From the NCBI GenBank assembly GCA_002077065.1, contig NAJO01000018.1:1-64000 (forward strand): 64,000 nucleotides of DNA, written 5' to 3'. Shown here one piece after another: positions 9,967-22,163 of this stretch. Position 1 is the first letter of the stretch. Each line of letters opens with the position of its first letter. Source of the stretch: Cryoendolithus antarcticus (lineage: Eukaryota > Ascomycota > Dothideomycetes > Cladosporiales > Cladosporiaceae). The notes beneath the pieces were generated by a model that did not search any database, was not told the DNA's origin, and saw nothing but the letters and a program-made list of their open reading frames with translations. The position numbers and the translations under genes were made by a program.

Positions 9967-11455
9967 TCAAGTGATTGGCTCCACTGCTTTCTCCTCTGTG
10001 TGCTCGGCAGGAGCATTGCCAACACCAATTTCATCAAGCTCAGCCAGCTTCTGCCTCGTACGCTCGGCCTCTTCCGCCTCTCCTCTCTCCCTCTCAACCC
10101 TCTCATCCCCCTCCTTCCTCTCTCGCTCGACCTTCTCAGCCGTCTGACTCTTCTCCCGCTCGACCTTCTCCATCTCCTCCAGCTCGCCATCGACTTCTCC
10201 CTCATCGATGCCTTCTGTCCCGACCTCCGCAACCATCCGACCGATCTCGTCAACATCCATCATGGCCTCCTTCAGCCCCTCCATGACATCCTGCACTCTC
10301 TCCACACCTCCAGTCTGCTTGTGCAACTCCCTCAATACCTGTCCAGAAGCCTCCATCACGCGTACCATCTCGACTTGATCCGAGGCCTGCTCGATCTTGT
10401 CATAGACTTCTTCGAATTGTGCGAGTGTGGCTACCCGCTGTTCGAGCTTTGAATTGGCGAGCTTCTTCGAGCGAAGAGCGGACTTGGCCATGATGGGTTG
10501 CTGTGAGGAGATTGCGTCCTTGGCGGTCTGGGTCAGGGTGGAGATCTGGGTCTGAAGATGGGGAATCTGTGTCTCGAGCGAGGCTATGAGCGTGCGCACG
10601 AGTGCTATGTTGGTGTCGGTATCTGTGATGGGAGTCGGGGTAACTGAGGTCGGGGCGAACTTGATCGTGCCGGATTGTGGGGAGTAGGAAAGTGCCGATC
10701 TATCGCGGGCGAGGTGGGTGAGTAGGGTGGATATGTCGTTCTCGCTGATTGAGGGCAGGCCAAGAGTAGGTGCAAAGGTCTGCTGAAAGAGATCGCGGGA
10801 GAAGATGCGGGAGCTGTTCGAGGCTGCGATCTTCGACGCTTCGTCTAGTACGGCTTTGGCGGCGGCCTGTCCGCATCAGTATGTGCATATTCTGCTCGAG
10901 TTTGCACAATCCTACCTCGACATTGGCCACCACAACAAAGTTGCCAGCTACAAGCTTGTCCTCAGTCAGGTCTCCACTACCTGCACCTAGCTGCCTCAGC
11001 CCCCACTGTATGACCTGCCATGGCGAAGGCACCCAGCTTTTTGCGTAGATGGTCGTCTTCGCGTCCAGAAAAGTCCGCAGTGGGATGAGTTCTTTCTTAG
11101 CTACAGCGTCCTCAATCACTGTACGGAGTGCAAGTGGTCGGCCATGCTCTGGCGTTGTCAAGGCTCTCGCCAGCTCCTCGCCCGTTCGTATCGAGAAGCG
11201 ATCGTGAGTAGAGTTTTGCGCAGGTATGAGTCCAGCTTTCGCAGCTGCCGAGAGTGCTCGGAGCCATGCGAAGGCGTTGGCAGCGTATCCGTCTGGATTA
11301 CTCTTCTTTTGGAAGCGGAAATCTGAGTAAAGAGACGCTAGCCTGGCGCGACTAGAGATGCGTTAGGGAATGGGGAGGGGAGATGAGAGGAGCAGTGATG
11401 TTCACCTACGAAAGGCTTCCTCGTGTGTACGAAGGAATTCGAGAAGCTCAGACAT
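9967..11455 (-). CDS. CHMP7-type Snf7-family ESCRT-III protein, three exons
   Basis: Exons 11406-11455, 10916-11351 and 9967-10866 give 461 residues, close to human CHMP7 (453). Introns: 11352-11405 (donor GTGAAC, acceptor CTCTAG) and 10867-10915 (GTAGGA, acceptor ACAG). The N-terminal half (residues 1-250) is the winged-helix-like part seen in CHMP7 (LLEFLRTHEEAFR, KSWVPSPWQVIQWGLRQLG). Residues from about 252 form the Snf7 helical core (RTLIASLETQIPHLQTQIS, KSALRSKKLANSKLEQRV, EGLKEAMMDVDEIGRMV). The last 65 residues are an extremely charged Glu/Arg/Lys coiled coil. In other organisms this protein recruits ESCRT-III to the nuclear envelope or endosomes; yeast Chm7 is the counterpart. Divergent from RDI1. 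Confidence 0.88.
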
Positions 11456-11786
11456 GCTCGAATCGCACGTAGTCGATCTGTATCGCGTCCAGCGAGGAAC
11501 CTATCCTTGGTTGTTGATCAGCACGTGTGATGAGGTCAGACTTCTGACTTGGATCAAGCGGCGGCAAGGCACGCGCCGACGAGGCTTATCTAAGGTTGCG
11601 GGATGGCGGTGAACCCTGGAAGTTAGACTTAGTGAAACACATACCGCGCGTTGGTAACCCGAGTTTGAATCAGCAATTCTCAGTTGTGCACCTCTAGTCA
11701 TTACGCTGCATACACTCGCTCAACCAGGACCTTTATAGACGGCCGATATACCCTGACAGAGGTTACCAGGACCACATATCCGCATC
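11456..11786. promoter_or_regulatory. Divergent CHMP7-like/RDI1 promoter
   Basis: 331 bp between start codons. No specific element is evident. Confidence 0.45.
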
Positions 11787-12618
11787 ATGGCAACACCACA
11801 GCCCGAAGAGCTCGAGCCCGAAGGAACCGAGGGGTTCAAGGTTGGCGAGAAGAAGACGATTCACGAGTACCAGAAGCTGGGTAAGTTACCTCGCTGACAT
11901 TTTGACGCAAGTCACGCACCGTCAGCCCCCATGACTTCTCTTTCAACGCGAACGAGTTGCCCAATGTTGCCACGCCTCCCCACCGAACTGAGAGACTAAC
12001 TCAGCATCCAGACGAAAACGATGCCTCCCTCCGCAAATGGAAGCAGTCCCTCGGTCTCGGCACCGGAACGCCCATCTCAGACCCTTCGGACCCGCGCAAA
12101 GTCATCCTCATTTCTCTGGGCCTAGAAGTCGACGGCCGCAGCGACATCATCATTGACCTCACGCAGAAAGGTGCTCTAGATAGTCTGGCAAAGAAGCCCT
12201 TCACGATCAAGGAAGGCGCGACGTTCCGGATGAAGGCAAAGTTCCGAGTGCAGCATGAGATCCTGAGTGGGATGAAGTATGTGCAGGTGGTGTCGAGGAT
12301 GGGCGTGAAGCAGAAGATGCAGGAGATGATCGCAAGTTATGACTCAAAATGATGGATCTGAGCGACTACTGACCTCATTACAGGGCTCGTATTCGCCGAA
12401 CACGACTGACAAGCCAGAATATGAGAAGAAATGTAGGTCGATCCGTTGCCCTCATCAAGAATTATCACTGATTCCTCTCAGTCGAGCCAGAAACAGCACC
12501 ATCCGGCATGCTCGGACGAGGCCACTACGAAGCCATCTCTCGGTTCGTGGACGATGACAAGCACGACTACCTCATGTTCAAGTGGTCATTCGACATCAAG
12601 AAGGACTGGAAGGAATGA
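11787..12618 (+). CDS. RDI1: Rho GDP-dissociation inhibitor, four exons with one GC-AG intron
   Basis: Cytosolic chaperone that extracts prenylated Rho GTPases (Rho1, Cdc42) from membranes and keeps them GDP-bound. Exons 11787-11880, 12012-12331, 12384-12432 and 12482-12618 give 199 residues (yeast Rdi1 202). Introns: a 131-bp first intron (GTAAGT), a second intron 12332-12383 with the GC donor GCAAGT and a CTACTGAC branch site, and a third (GTAGGT, CTCAG). The N-terminal regulatory arm (EKKTIHEYQKLDENDASLRKWK) precedes the immunoglobulin-like domain, with KPFTIKEGATFRMKAKFRVQ, GMKYVQ, GSYSPN and the C-terminal FKWSFDIKKDW strand. All junctions keep frame and restore the family sequence, so the GC donor is well supported. 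Confidence 0.95.
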
Positions 12619-12884
12619 ATGGAGCTCAATTGCATCATCTGAAGCGTTTGCATGTCCGGGCGTCTGATCCATTATAAGTATGAGGGTGCCCCCAAATATC
12701 GCGCGCCTGGCTTTGGCCACCCATGAGAAGCATGAAGTCCCGAATGAAACGCGTTCCGAAACCCGTCCAGTCGCTAGAACGCTCAACGCACAAAAGCAGC
12801 TCCTCAAAGTCATCTCATTCGTCAATGTCCTGTCCCTTCAGATGCTTGATGCCGTGTATATCACTGCAACACTAGTCAGCTCTC

Positions 12885-14225
12885 TCAATGTGATCCCTTT
12901 CGTTCTGCAGATGCAACACACTCGAACCTCCGGACCAGCGTCCCCTCCCCACCCTTCTCCAGATCAATCCCAAAGACATAGAACCCACCCTCGCTCGTAG
13001 CAACCATCACACTCGGCGCATGACTTCCCATAGCAACCACACATTTGACCGGCGCGCCACTGCCGCCCACCACGCGAGGTATCCGCACCCAAGCGAAGTC
13101 CCGTTGTGGTTCCCACATCTCCGTCACGCTGGAGGGGAGGTAGCCGGCGGCACGTGAGACGAAGCCGGTGCTGACGTTTTGGGATGTGCGACGGATCATG
13201 GACATGAAGTTCGGGGGACGGGTGGTCGAGGTTGCTAAGGGCTCGGGGTAGTCCGGGATGGGGGACTCGGACGTCGTCTCGGAGGCCGATGGACTCGTAC
13301 TGCGTTCGCGCGCGCGGGAGGAGGTGAGCGTAGGTGAGCCAGGAGGTGAGGCCGAGGAGCCGTTGTGATTTGTCTGGGAGGACGGAGCTGCGAGCTTGAA
13401 GATGTGGACTGTTTCTGTTGCGGAGGAGACGCAGAGGAGCGTGCTGGTGGAGTTGAAGCTCATGCTGTATATTCTGGCCGGCATGCTGCCTCGACGGAAT
13501 TGGAAGAGCTTCTTGCCTGTAGGGATTGCGAAGATGCGGATGATCGTACCTTTCTCGGACGAGGTAGCCATAAGCGTACCGTCGTTGTTTAGGGCTATGC
13601 AGGAGACTGGTGTTTGGTGGGCGGGTATTACTGTGACTTCCTCCATCTTGTTGAGGTTGTAGAGTAGAACATCGCCGCTAATGGTCTCCTTGACGACCGC
13701 GCTGGGGACATGGGCAGGTTGCGTTGGCCGGCCAGGTTGGGACTTTTGGTAGTGTGGGAGGGCGAGATAGTTGTTCTCTGAGTTTGGACTCACTGCGCAG
13801 ATTCCAGCGGGGTTCAGTGGCGTGAGTTGTGAGTGTAGCATCTTCATGTTGCTCAGATCGTAGATGAACACCGTCTCCTCCAGCACGATGACTAGCCTCT
13901 TCCGGTTCATCTTCAGTGACACCACCATGCCATGGAACGTGAGCTCGCATATTGTCGATTTCCGCTTGGTATTGACGATGCGAAGCAGACGAGGTGTGAG
14001 TATCAGGGCAACCAGCGAGGTCGAGAAGAGCTGCTCCACAAGCGAGATGTCCTCCTCATATGTCTGCTGTTGGAGCTCGAAAGGATCGGTCTGGTATACC
14101 CGTAGTCCTCGTGTTGTGGCTAGAAAGGATCAGTATGCGCCAGGATGAGCTAACGCTTCACTGACCTTACCGACTGCGAGCTGGCTGTGGTCCTGGTTGA
14201 AGGCCACATAGTTTAAGCCGGCCAT
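12885..14225 (-). CDS. ATG18: ATG18-type PROPPIN (autophagy WD-repeat protein)
   Basis: Beta-propeller that binds PI3P and PI(3,5)P2 through its FRRG motif, working in autophagosome formation and vacuole homeostasis. Exon 1 is 14171-14225 (MAGLNYVAFNQDHSQLAV), intron 14120-14170 (GTAAGG, TTCTAG), exon 2 from 14119. The lipid-binding motif is visible as LFQFRRGS, and propeller blades as SCIALNNDGTLMATSS and IYSMSFNSTSTLLCVSS. A Ser/Pro-rich loop lies between the two last blades. Read straight through, the frame ends at 12885 (429 residues). A branch site and acceptor (GCTGAC then TTGCAG) about 40-60 bp further suggest that the last codons may instead be spliced to a short exon ending near 12820; the donor is poor, so the C-terminus is uncertain. 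Confidence 0.9.
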
Positions 14226-14656
14226 GCCGCCGTCGCAGGTGTCGGAATTCGTTGGCGATTTAGTGCGCTTCCACGACTTTTAAGACAGGAATGTGCGTGC
14301 CCAGCAATTCTTCGTCTCTTCCAAGCATGAGATGCTTTGATGTTGTCGGGACATGGATCTCGAGAGCTACCGACTGAGCTTCATGATCGACAGGGTTCGC
14401 ATCGCACGGGACGGCTGACGGGTAGACCTTAATCGCAACTCAATTTAAGAATCAAGCATTTCCACTCCAGACACGCATTGGACCTGAAGTCTTTGCGAGC
14501 ATTCATTAGCCATAGTGCCGCGTAGCCATCTAGAGATGTACTCCTCGTCAATATTCCCGCGCTGAGAGTGGCATCGCGACGATGTTCGAAAATGACACGA
14601 TTCACGCCTTCCAGCGTGCCACTCCGAAGCGAACCCACGAGCCAAACATATCCAAT
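14226..14656. promoter_or_regulatory. Divergent ATG18/TYW4 promoter
   Basis: 431 bp. An in-frame upstream ATG for the TYW4 gene at 14582 lies inside it, so the 5' limit depends on which start is used. Confidence 0.4.
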
Positions 14657-17600
14657 ATGGCAGACAGTACCAAGGATGACTTTATCATGGACACGAACAA
14701 CTCCAGCATCGTCTCTAAGCGGTCAGTCGAGAAGCTGTACTATGCTGGCCAGCCCGAGTACTTTCGCTATTTCGTGAACAAGTTCAAGCGACGATCACCG
14801 CTGATCAATCGAGGATACTGGCTTCGGATGCGTGCTATCGAGCACACGGTGCAGCGGTTCCTCGAGGAGCCGACTACGAAACGAAAGGTGGTAGTCAATT
14901 TAGGCTGTGGGTAGTATGTATGTCAAGATGTTCTCGTGGGCAGCGCCAATGTCCTCTAGACTAACGATGACCTGCAGCGATCCTTTGCCATGGCTCTTCC
15001 TTGGCAAGCTACCCCATCTATGTGACAACACTACGTTCGTCGACGTCGATTACGCCCAGCTTATGCAGCGCAAGTGCGAGGTCATCAATCGCACCGAGCA
15101 GTTGAAAGTGCTTCTCCCTGAACTGAAGCTCACTGACAGAGACTATGGGCTCTTGGCTCACAGTACCAACTATGCCGCCGTTGGCTGCGATCTCCGGAGT
15201 CTCGATCTTCTGTCACTTGTTCTGCAAGACCATCTGCAGATCGAGGATTGCTCTGTCGCGATACTGTTCGTTGCTGAGGTGTCGGTCGCATACATGACAC
15301 AGGATGCCTCGCAAGCAGTATTGGAATGGGCTGCTCGGTATACCGATGTACGGTTCTGTCTGCTGGAGCAGCACCTGCCTGATGGCGCGGATCATCCGTT
15401 CGCGCAGACGATGCTACGGCACTTTGAGAAGCTGCGCACGCCTTTGCATGCTATCGGTACAATAGCCGACATGAGACAGAGGTTCATAGATGCAGGCTGG
15501 TCGGTCAAGAAGATAGACATTAAGCCCCTGTGGGATCTCTGGTCAGATCCCGACTTCTTGACCGCGAATCAAAGACGCGCGCTTGACAAGATCGAGCCAT
15601 TTGATGAGTGGGAGGAGTTCGCGCTCTTTGGCTCGCACTATTTCCTGCTGGTGGCTCGAAAGACCGATGAGGGTCCGCCCAACGTCCAGTCAGATTCCTT
15701 CACTCGACCGACAGCTGGTCCCACTCACGTCAAGACGCCAATGTCAGCAAGTCTCAACACAGATGATGAAGACGATTCAAGCACACCGTCGGAGGAGCAC
15801 GTCACTCTCGTCACTGCCATTCCACTGAGTGGTCCACACTTTCCGCGGCGTTTCGCCGCCGCATTTCCAACGGATACCCGTCAGTCAAAGAGCGTTGGAC
15901 TACTTGCGGGACTAGGCACAAAGGAGCGTCTCAGCACAGCAGATACATACACGACTGCCGAAGAGGTAGTTCCGCTCATCGGCCCCCCTCTTTCGCATGG
16001 CCTTATGTGTCACACTATCACCGCATTTGGAGATGGCACAGATTGCCTACTCGTTGGTGGTCGGATGTCGCCCAACGCTGCAAGTGCTGCATGCTGGCTC
16101 CGACGAGCCGGTCACTGGTCGCAGGTTGCTTCGCTCCCAGAAGGCAGATATCGCCATGCAGCAATACAGGTAGCCCGGTACACACGCAGTACCCCGGAGT
16201 GCGGGATTCTGATCATTGGTGGCAAGACGAGTGATAGCCGTGTCCTCGCTGATGCACTTCTTTGGACGGAGAGTCGAGGTTGGGTGACTCTGCAAGTCAA
16301 GGGCCAATTGCCACCTGCTCGATTTGGCGCGAACATCACGCCAGAGTCACCGTATACGCTTGGTCGCCTCTTCGGAGGGATGTCTGATGATGGTACTGTG
16401 CTCGAAGACTTGTGGACATGGTCGCTGCTGGATGATGGCCGGATACGTTTCGATGAAGATCGAGTATCATTTACGGGCCATCTACCACGTCATGGGCTAT
16501 CTCGCTTCGGAGCGCAGATCCTGTTCTCCGGCCCTAGGTATATCGATGGACTCGCCGTCCTCATAATCGGTGGCATCAATGGGCGAGGCATGCTCACGCG
16601 CGACACAGAGATTATGGATCTCGAAGCCTCCGCAGACTTCCGCATTGTTGGACACCGGCCATTGTTGATTGGTCATTCGCTTGCTGATAGGCTAGTCCTT
16701 GGTGGCGGTGCAACATGCTTCTCTTTCGGTACGCACTGGAGCCAATGCTGCTACTTGAGCTTTGATGACACGCCGGAGCAGCGTGCTACGACGCCGTGGC
16801 GTCTCGCGCATGCGGACATACCACATAGTAAGCTGAGCACTCAGCGCCAGCCTGTCAGCGCAGTGGCAGTTGCAGATGCAGAAGCGATGGGATCAGCAGC
16901 CACTCTCGAGATTGTACCACGCATAGAGCTCGCAGACGAAGCTGCCTTTCGAAGCATTCTTGACGCTGGCCAGCCTATTATACTCACAAGCTGTGATGTC
17001 GGCTCGTGCACCACCAAGTGGACCAGCGAGTACCTGAAGGACGGCATTGGTCACGACCGGGAAATCGTTGTACACGTCTCACCAGAAAGCAAGATGGACT
17101 TTCAAACTAAGAACTTCACTTACGAGACCCAGCGCTTTGGCCCCTTCCTCGACGCCGTCTCAGCAGGCTCGAAGCTTTATCTTCGTGCTCTGTCCACCAC
17201 ATCGCCCAGCGAAGCGCCTACCAATCTTGCAACTGATTTCGCTGGCATCGCGCCAGACTTCGTCCTCCCTGAAGCCCTGTCCTTCATCAAGGATCATCAT
17301 CACAGCTCTCCCCTCCGCATCTCGGGTCCAGTAACAATGTGGCTGCACTATGACGTAATGGCCAACATACTTTGCCAAATCCGTGGCAACAAACGCCTAG
17401 TCCTCTACCCACCCTTTGATGTCTCAGCCTTCGACATACCGCCCGGTGCCTCGAGCTCGTCCATAGATGTCTTCACAGCCACAACCGCCACAAATCCTCA
17501 GCTTACATCAACACACCCACACGAGGTGGTCCTCGCGCCAGGCGAGATACTGTACATACCACCACTTTGGCTGCATACTGCTGCGCCTACAGAAGGGATG

Positions 17601-17810
17601 AGCGTGGCTGTCAACGTGTTCTTCAAGAATCTGGCGAAGGGATACGCAGCTGGTAGAGATGTCTATGGGAATCGAGACTTGGCTGCATATGAGAAGGGAC
17701 GGAGAGATATCAAGGGTATCGTGAAGGGATTTGAGGGACTGCCATGCGACGTGAAGAAGTTCTACTTGAAGAGGCTGGTGCAGGAGATGAGAGAGCTGAG
17801 TGGGCTGTGA
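14657..17810 (+). CDS. PPM2: Wybutosine synthesis protein 4 (SAM methyltransferase + Kelch + JmjC), two exons
   Basis: TYW4-type enzyme that methylates and methoxycarbonylates the wybutosine side chain at position 37 of tRNA-Phe. Exons 14657-14910 and 14978-17810, intron 67 bp (GTAGTA donor, GACTAACG branch, CTGCAG), 1028 residues. Residues 1 to about 310 are an LCMT-like methyltransferase (SIVSKRSVEKLYY, SPLINRGYWLRMRAIE, NLGCGDPLPW). Residues about 350-670 are Kelch-like repeats (LLVGGRMS, ILIIGGKTS, RLFGGMSDD, VLIIGGING). The C-terminal part is a JmjC/cupin domain with the iron ligands visible as WLHYD near residue 873 and WLH near 949. Yeast Ppm2 is shorter and lacks this third part; filamentous fungi usually have it. 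An ATG at 14582 would add 25 residues; 14657 has the better context. Confidence 0.92.
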
Positions 17811-19289
17811 AATGCCGACGTACACTACACGACCATCACATCGAGCAGATACCACTGTTGTCGTGATGTTGCCTCGCTCAATGTCCAGGTCGCTCCAGTT
17901 GCTGCCGTAAAGTCGCGCTAGCGCATTTGCGGCCTTCGAGGCCTAGCCAATACGGTCGCAGACTAGTCTTCACGAACGACTGAGGTCTAGACAAACGCAA
18001 GCTTCAGACTACTGCATAGCACACTTCTCCGAACGAAGGTTTGCGTGCCGCGTGCGGCTCCAGGCCTTGGGCAAGCTGTGCTCGGGTGGTAGGGCTAGAC
18101 GCCGATGCATCGATGGCATTGTAAGTACGATAGGTTATGAGTGTCATGCTGATCTGAAACTCGATCGATGGTAGCATTGAGCGAGTCCAGGCTGCCGTCT
18201 CTGTGCTAGAATAGAGGGGCGAAATCGACCATTGGCATCTCGTTCACCCACGAACACTCGACCCAGTGGGAGCAAGAGCAGCACTGCTATTGACCAGGAA
18301 GGTCAGTTGCAGAAGCTCACTTCTGTAATCATCGCCGATATATGCAGTACAAAGATAGGTACAGGTACGCGGTATCACGGCACGCGTGAATTCTGCGATT
18401 GAGCCCTGCACAAGTGCCACCGGCCGGCGGTGATATCTTCAGTAGTGATCGGTCGAAGTCGAGGTGTATCCTATGCATGTCATGGTCCAGCGAGTGAGAC
18501 TCGCGCTGCCTATGCTGTCAATATCAGACACAGCATTGTTTCGTCGACGACTGCGGCTCGATTGATCAGCGTTTCTGGACCGCACAGCAGCGGGTAAGGC
18601 GCTGCGGCATGGGTTCGCTGCATGTATTGGCGCTGCACGCGCATGCGAACGCCGTCGAGTCGCCATTGACCATCGCCACATCAGTCAATGTCAAGAATCA
18701 CTCTCATGTCCTCGGGTCGGCGAGCCGTGTTCGAGGGCACCCATGTAGGCCTCCAGCGTCGATCCTTCGACGTTCATGTCCCTCAATTGGAGGATTGCGG
18801 TCCCTACAAGCATCTAGGGCCCGTTTCAGCCTTTGCGGCAAGATCTATGATTGGTTCTCGTCCGCTATCGCGCCCCACTCTGTGCCCCGCGATTGCCATT
18901 GCTAGCGTGCTTTCGATTGGGTGTGTCGCAACTGTTCCAGAAGGCTATGCGGTTCGAGTCCTTCCCTTCACTCTTCGATCAACCCACTGTCCTGCCTTCT
19001 GTGTCTGTAAGATTTGAAAAGTCGCTCCGACGGCAATTGCGTGAACAGTTCCGGTATCCATTGGGAGTTCTGTGACTTACTAAGACTGTACGATATCGCG
19101 GAGCTACATTCCGCTGTGCCAGATTGTGAACAAGCACGAAACATTCGCGGGGCTTATCGTAAGAAAGCCATAACACGATATAGAGGCATTGAGCGCAGAC
19201 AGCGAGAGTGTCGCGTGCCTCAGTAAACCCGACACGAGTGAAAACATCAACATCAAACTCACCGGTGATCACGACGTTCCACAAATGTA
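17811..19289. other. Intergenic, 1.5 kb, no gene supported
   Basis: The longest gene-free gap on the left half. A 109-codon plus-strand frame (18688-19017) has no recognisable protein features. A tRNA B-box-like string at 18951-18961 lacks pairing arms. Probably PPM2 3' end plus PPS1 promoter. Confidence 0.5.
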
Positions 19290-21603
19290 ATGGCCACTAT
19301 CTTAGCCCGGCCGACGACCCTACCAGGACGAAGCACGCCTCCACCAGGCCACTTGAGCCTCAACACTTCACAGCGAGGAGCGCCAGCTGCGATTCCAAAT
19401 AAGCACATACCTCATTGCTCGCCTGGACCACGACCAGCGAGTCGACTGATCAGCTCTCCAACGTCTCCGCCATCAGCGACACCGGGCACAGAGACAACCT
19501 CGCCGCTGTACCCTCCGACTGGCTACAAAAAGGCAAGTGTGTCAGATGTCCCAGTCTACGCTCTGTCTGGCACACAGCTAGCTCAGGCTTTCGACCATCT
19601 TGCATCTCAGCCGCTTCCCTCTGCGAAACATGTCTTCCCCTGGCTGCATGGCTTGCACGCCGACAACCAGCTCCAACTCGCCTTCTTCATCGCCCGGAAA
19701 AAGTCCCTTCGCCGGACACCGCGTGGATTGCGCGGCATCACGATTGTCAAAGCCGGGGGTGACCTGACGCACAGTAAGCTCAAGGGCGCGATTGCACCGG
19801 AAGAGATCCTACAAGGGCCGAGCACATTGAGAGATAGACCTGAGGAGTGCTTCCTTGAGTGTGATCCAAGAGAAGGTTTCAGTGTTCGGAATTTCCAGAT
19901 CCAGGCTTGTAAGATGGCAACCGTGAGCGACATCGTGGTGTATGGGGATGCAGGGACATCTGCAGGCGAGGTCGAGAGATTGGCAGGAAAGATCTCAAAA
20001 GCACAGAGAGCGTGGCAAAGGCGGCTTGAGGGTCCGAATAATACGGAGCGACCGTACAACACATTTGTCGTGACAGGTGAGTGATGTTGATTGCCCTCAT
20101 CGGGATCAGCAGCTGACATGAGCAGACTCGTACAGTTGCCTTGAGACCGATCATGCGGATCTGATCGCACTCGATTCCGAAGGCTGCATGACCAGTAAGG
20201 TGATGGACTTCTTCCACTGGGAGCGGCTTGAAATGTGCGCCATGTCGGCTCCAGCCGAGATCGCTTCGAACGTCTGGCTCGGACCAACGCCAGATCCAAG
20301 TTTAGCAGGACACGAGGTCTTGCGGAAAGACGACGTGCCTACCTTCGATATCATGATCGAGGCTAGTGACATCGCTCAGATTCCGGACTCGCGGACATAT
20401 GATGTGCTAGAAGATCTCCTCGAAGGTCGTACGCAGATCGAGATGGCCGAGGGTGCGGTGCCTCAACTCGAGTTTCCGGGATCCGGTGCGATTATGCCTC
20501 CAACGTGGTCGCAGAATGAGGTCGATGGGCTGGTCGAGGCCTGCAGCTGGATATATCGACAAGCGAATGGCGTTGTAGATGACCGCAAGCGACGAGACAG
20601 TAAAATGTCGTTGGCTGCAGAGGTCGACTCAGATGGTGACAGCGCGATGCACCTGGATGATAGTTCGGAAATTGACGGTCGGAAGATCCTGGTACACTGC
20701 ACAGATGGCTACACAGAGTCGTCGCTTCTCGCCCTGGCGTACTTCATGTACGCCGAATGTCTGCCTGTACATGATGCGTGGCTCAAACTGCACATGGACA
20801 AGAAGCGGAATTTCTTCGCTTACAGCTCCGATGTTGCGTTGCTGAAAGCCATACAACCGCGACTCCTGCAGGCATCGCCCAAGCATACCGGAGCGATTAC
20901 ACAGCTGTGTCCGCCAGCACCCGCGTGGCTCGAGAGAATGGATGGAAGTCTTCCAAGTCGGATCATGCCATACATGTACTTGGGTAATCTAGGGCACGCC
21001 AATAACCCAGGCCTTCTCAAGGAGCTTGGGATCGGCCAAGTGCTAAGCGTAGGCGAGCCACTCAGCTGGGAGGAGAATGCTACTGGCGAGTGGTTGCCGG
21101 AGAAGATGTTGTTCGTCGATAAGGTCCAGGACAACGGAGTCGATCCTCTGTGGAACGAGTTCTCTCGGTGTCTAGAATTCATCGGTCAGTGCGATGGCTT
21201 GAGACGGTGGTCCTTGACGATATGCTGACAGTCGCACAGATAAAGGTCGCCGCAACGGTACTGCGACGTTAGTGCATTGTCGCGTTGGCGTCTCGCGATC
21301 TGCAACGATATGTATCGCCGAGGTGATGAACGAGCTGGGCTTGTCATTTCCTCGAGCATACTGCTTCGTGCGGGCGAGACGACTGAACGTGATCATCCAG
21401 CCTCATTTGAGGTTCACGTAAGCTTCGGTACCTTTTCGGAGTGCTCTTCTAGTGTGCGCTAACATGGTCGCAGGTATGAGCTCCTAAAGTGGGAAGAACT
21501 TCAGTGCGAGAAGCGCGGCAAGCCCATGAAGCGCGAACTGGAGTGGGCGACCATTGCTCGTGAGATCGCGGCGATGAATAAGCCATACTCCCGGCAAGGG
21601 TAG
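19290..21603 (+). CDS. PPS1: PPS1-type dual-specificity protein phosphatase, four exons
   Basis: Tyrosine/serine-threonine phosphatase of the yeast Pps1 family (S-phase checkpoint in yeast). Exons 19290-20076, 20126-21184, 21240-21417, 21474-21603; 717 residues (yeast 807). Donors GTGAGT, GTCAGT, GTAAGC; all acceptors CAG. The active-site loop is HCRVGVSRSAT with H628, C629 and R635 (HCX5R), followed by ARRLNVIIQPHLRFTYELLKWEE. An earlier block (ILVHCTDGYTESS, around residue 453) looks like a second phosphatase loop in which the arginine is missing, so it should be inactive; as far as I recall this is a family trait. The first 100 residues are Pro/Ser/Thr-rich and probably disordered. The firmest evidence is the C-terminal catalytic domain. 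Confidence 0.92.
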
Positions 21604-22163
21604 GATGTCCCGCCTGCTAGGTCACAAGGTGACGGTTTAAGAGGCGGCATAGCAGTTCGAGCTGCTGCAATTGTTGATGTGTTACGGTCAATTTATGAGG
21701 TTACGATGTAATGTGCTAGGGAGCAGATCCGCGATTTCTTTGCGCCAGGTCCTGGGCTGTCTTGAGTATCGGAGATGGCAGGGTGCATTCGCATTCGTGG
21801 GTCTGGTCGTCGGCGGCCATCATGGGAGTTCAGAAAGGACTTTGTTTTGCAGGAGTGTAGACCGTTAGCTCTCGTTGGCGCCGCAGCATGTACTCGAAAG
21901 CGTGTCAGAGTCCATGTTACATCATGTCCACGCGGACGAAGATGCAACATAGATTTATATTCGCTTTACGAAAGTGGATTTCAGTGTGGCCGAAGATTTG
22001 GTGGCTCGAGCTTTCGGACGTTCAACTCCGATTAGACGAGCATCGAAGTGTAGACATAGAGATAAATATTAGTACGTCTGCGCCTGAACGATCTTGCTTC
22101 GGCGGTTCCAGATAGTTCCCATCTTCTATTCCCTCCGACGACCGCGCGGCTTCTACTGGCAAG
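21604..22163. other. Intergenic, 0.56 kb
   Basis: Between two plus-strand genes; becomes AT-rich near 22060-22075. No gene seen. Confidence 0.5.

Noticed and set aside
10000..10452. 150-codon Leu/Pro-rich frame opposite the CHMP7-like gene
   Set aside because: It is the reverse reading of the charged coiled coil and mirrors GAG/AAG-rich codons.
15213..15395. Antisense and alternate-frame ORFs inside large exons (PPM2, Lon, URA2, ABC gene)
   Set aside because: All are shorter than the coding frame, lack family features and are expected in GC-balanced long exons.
18951..18961. tRNA B-box-like string GGTTCGAGTCC
   Set aside because: The flanking bases do not pair as a T-stem and no A-box or acceptor stem is found upstream.
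18688..19017. 109-codon frame in the 1.5-kb gap before PPS1
   Set aside because: Residue composition looks random, with no domain, and overlapping frames of similar length exist on the same strand.
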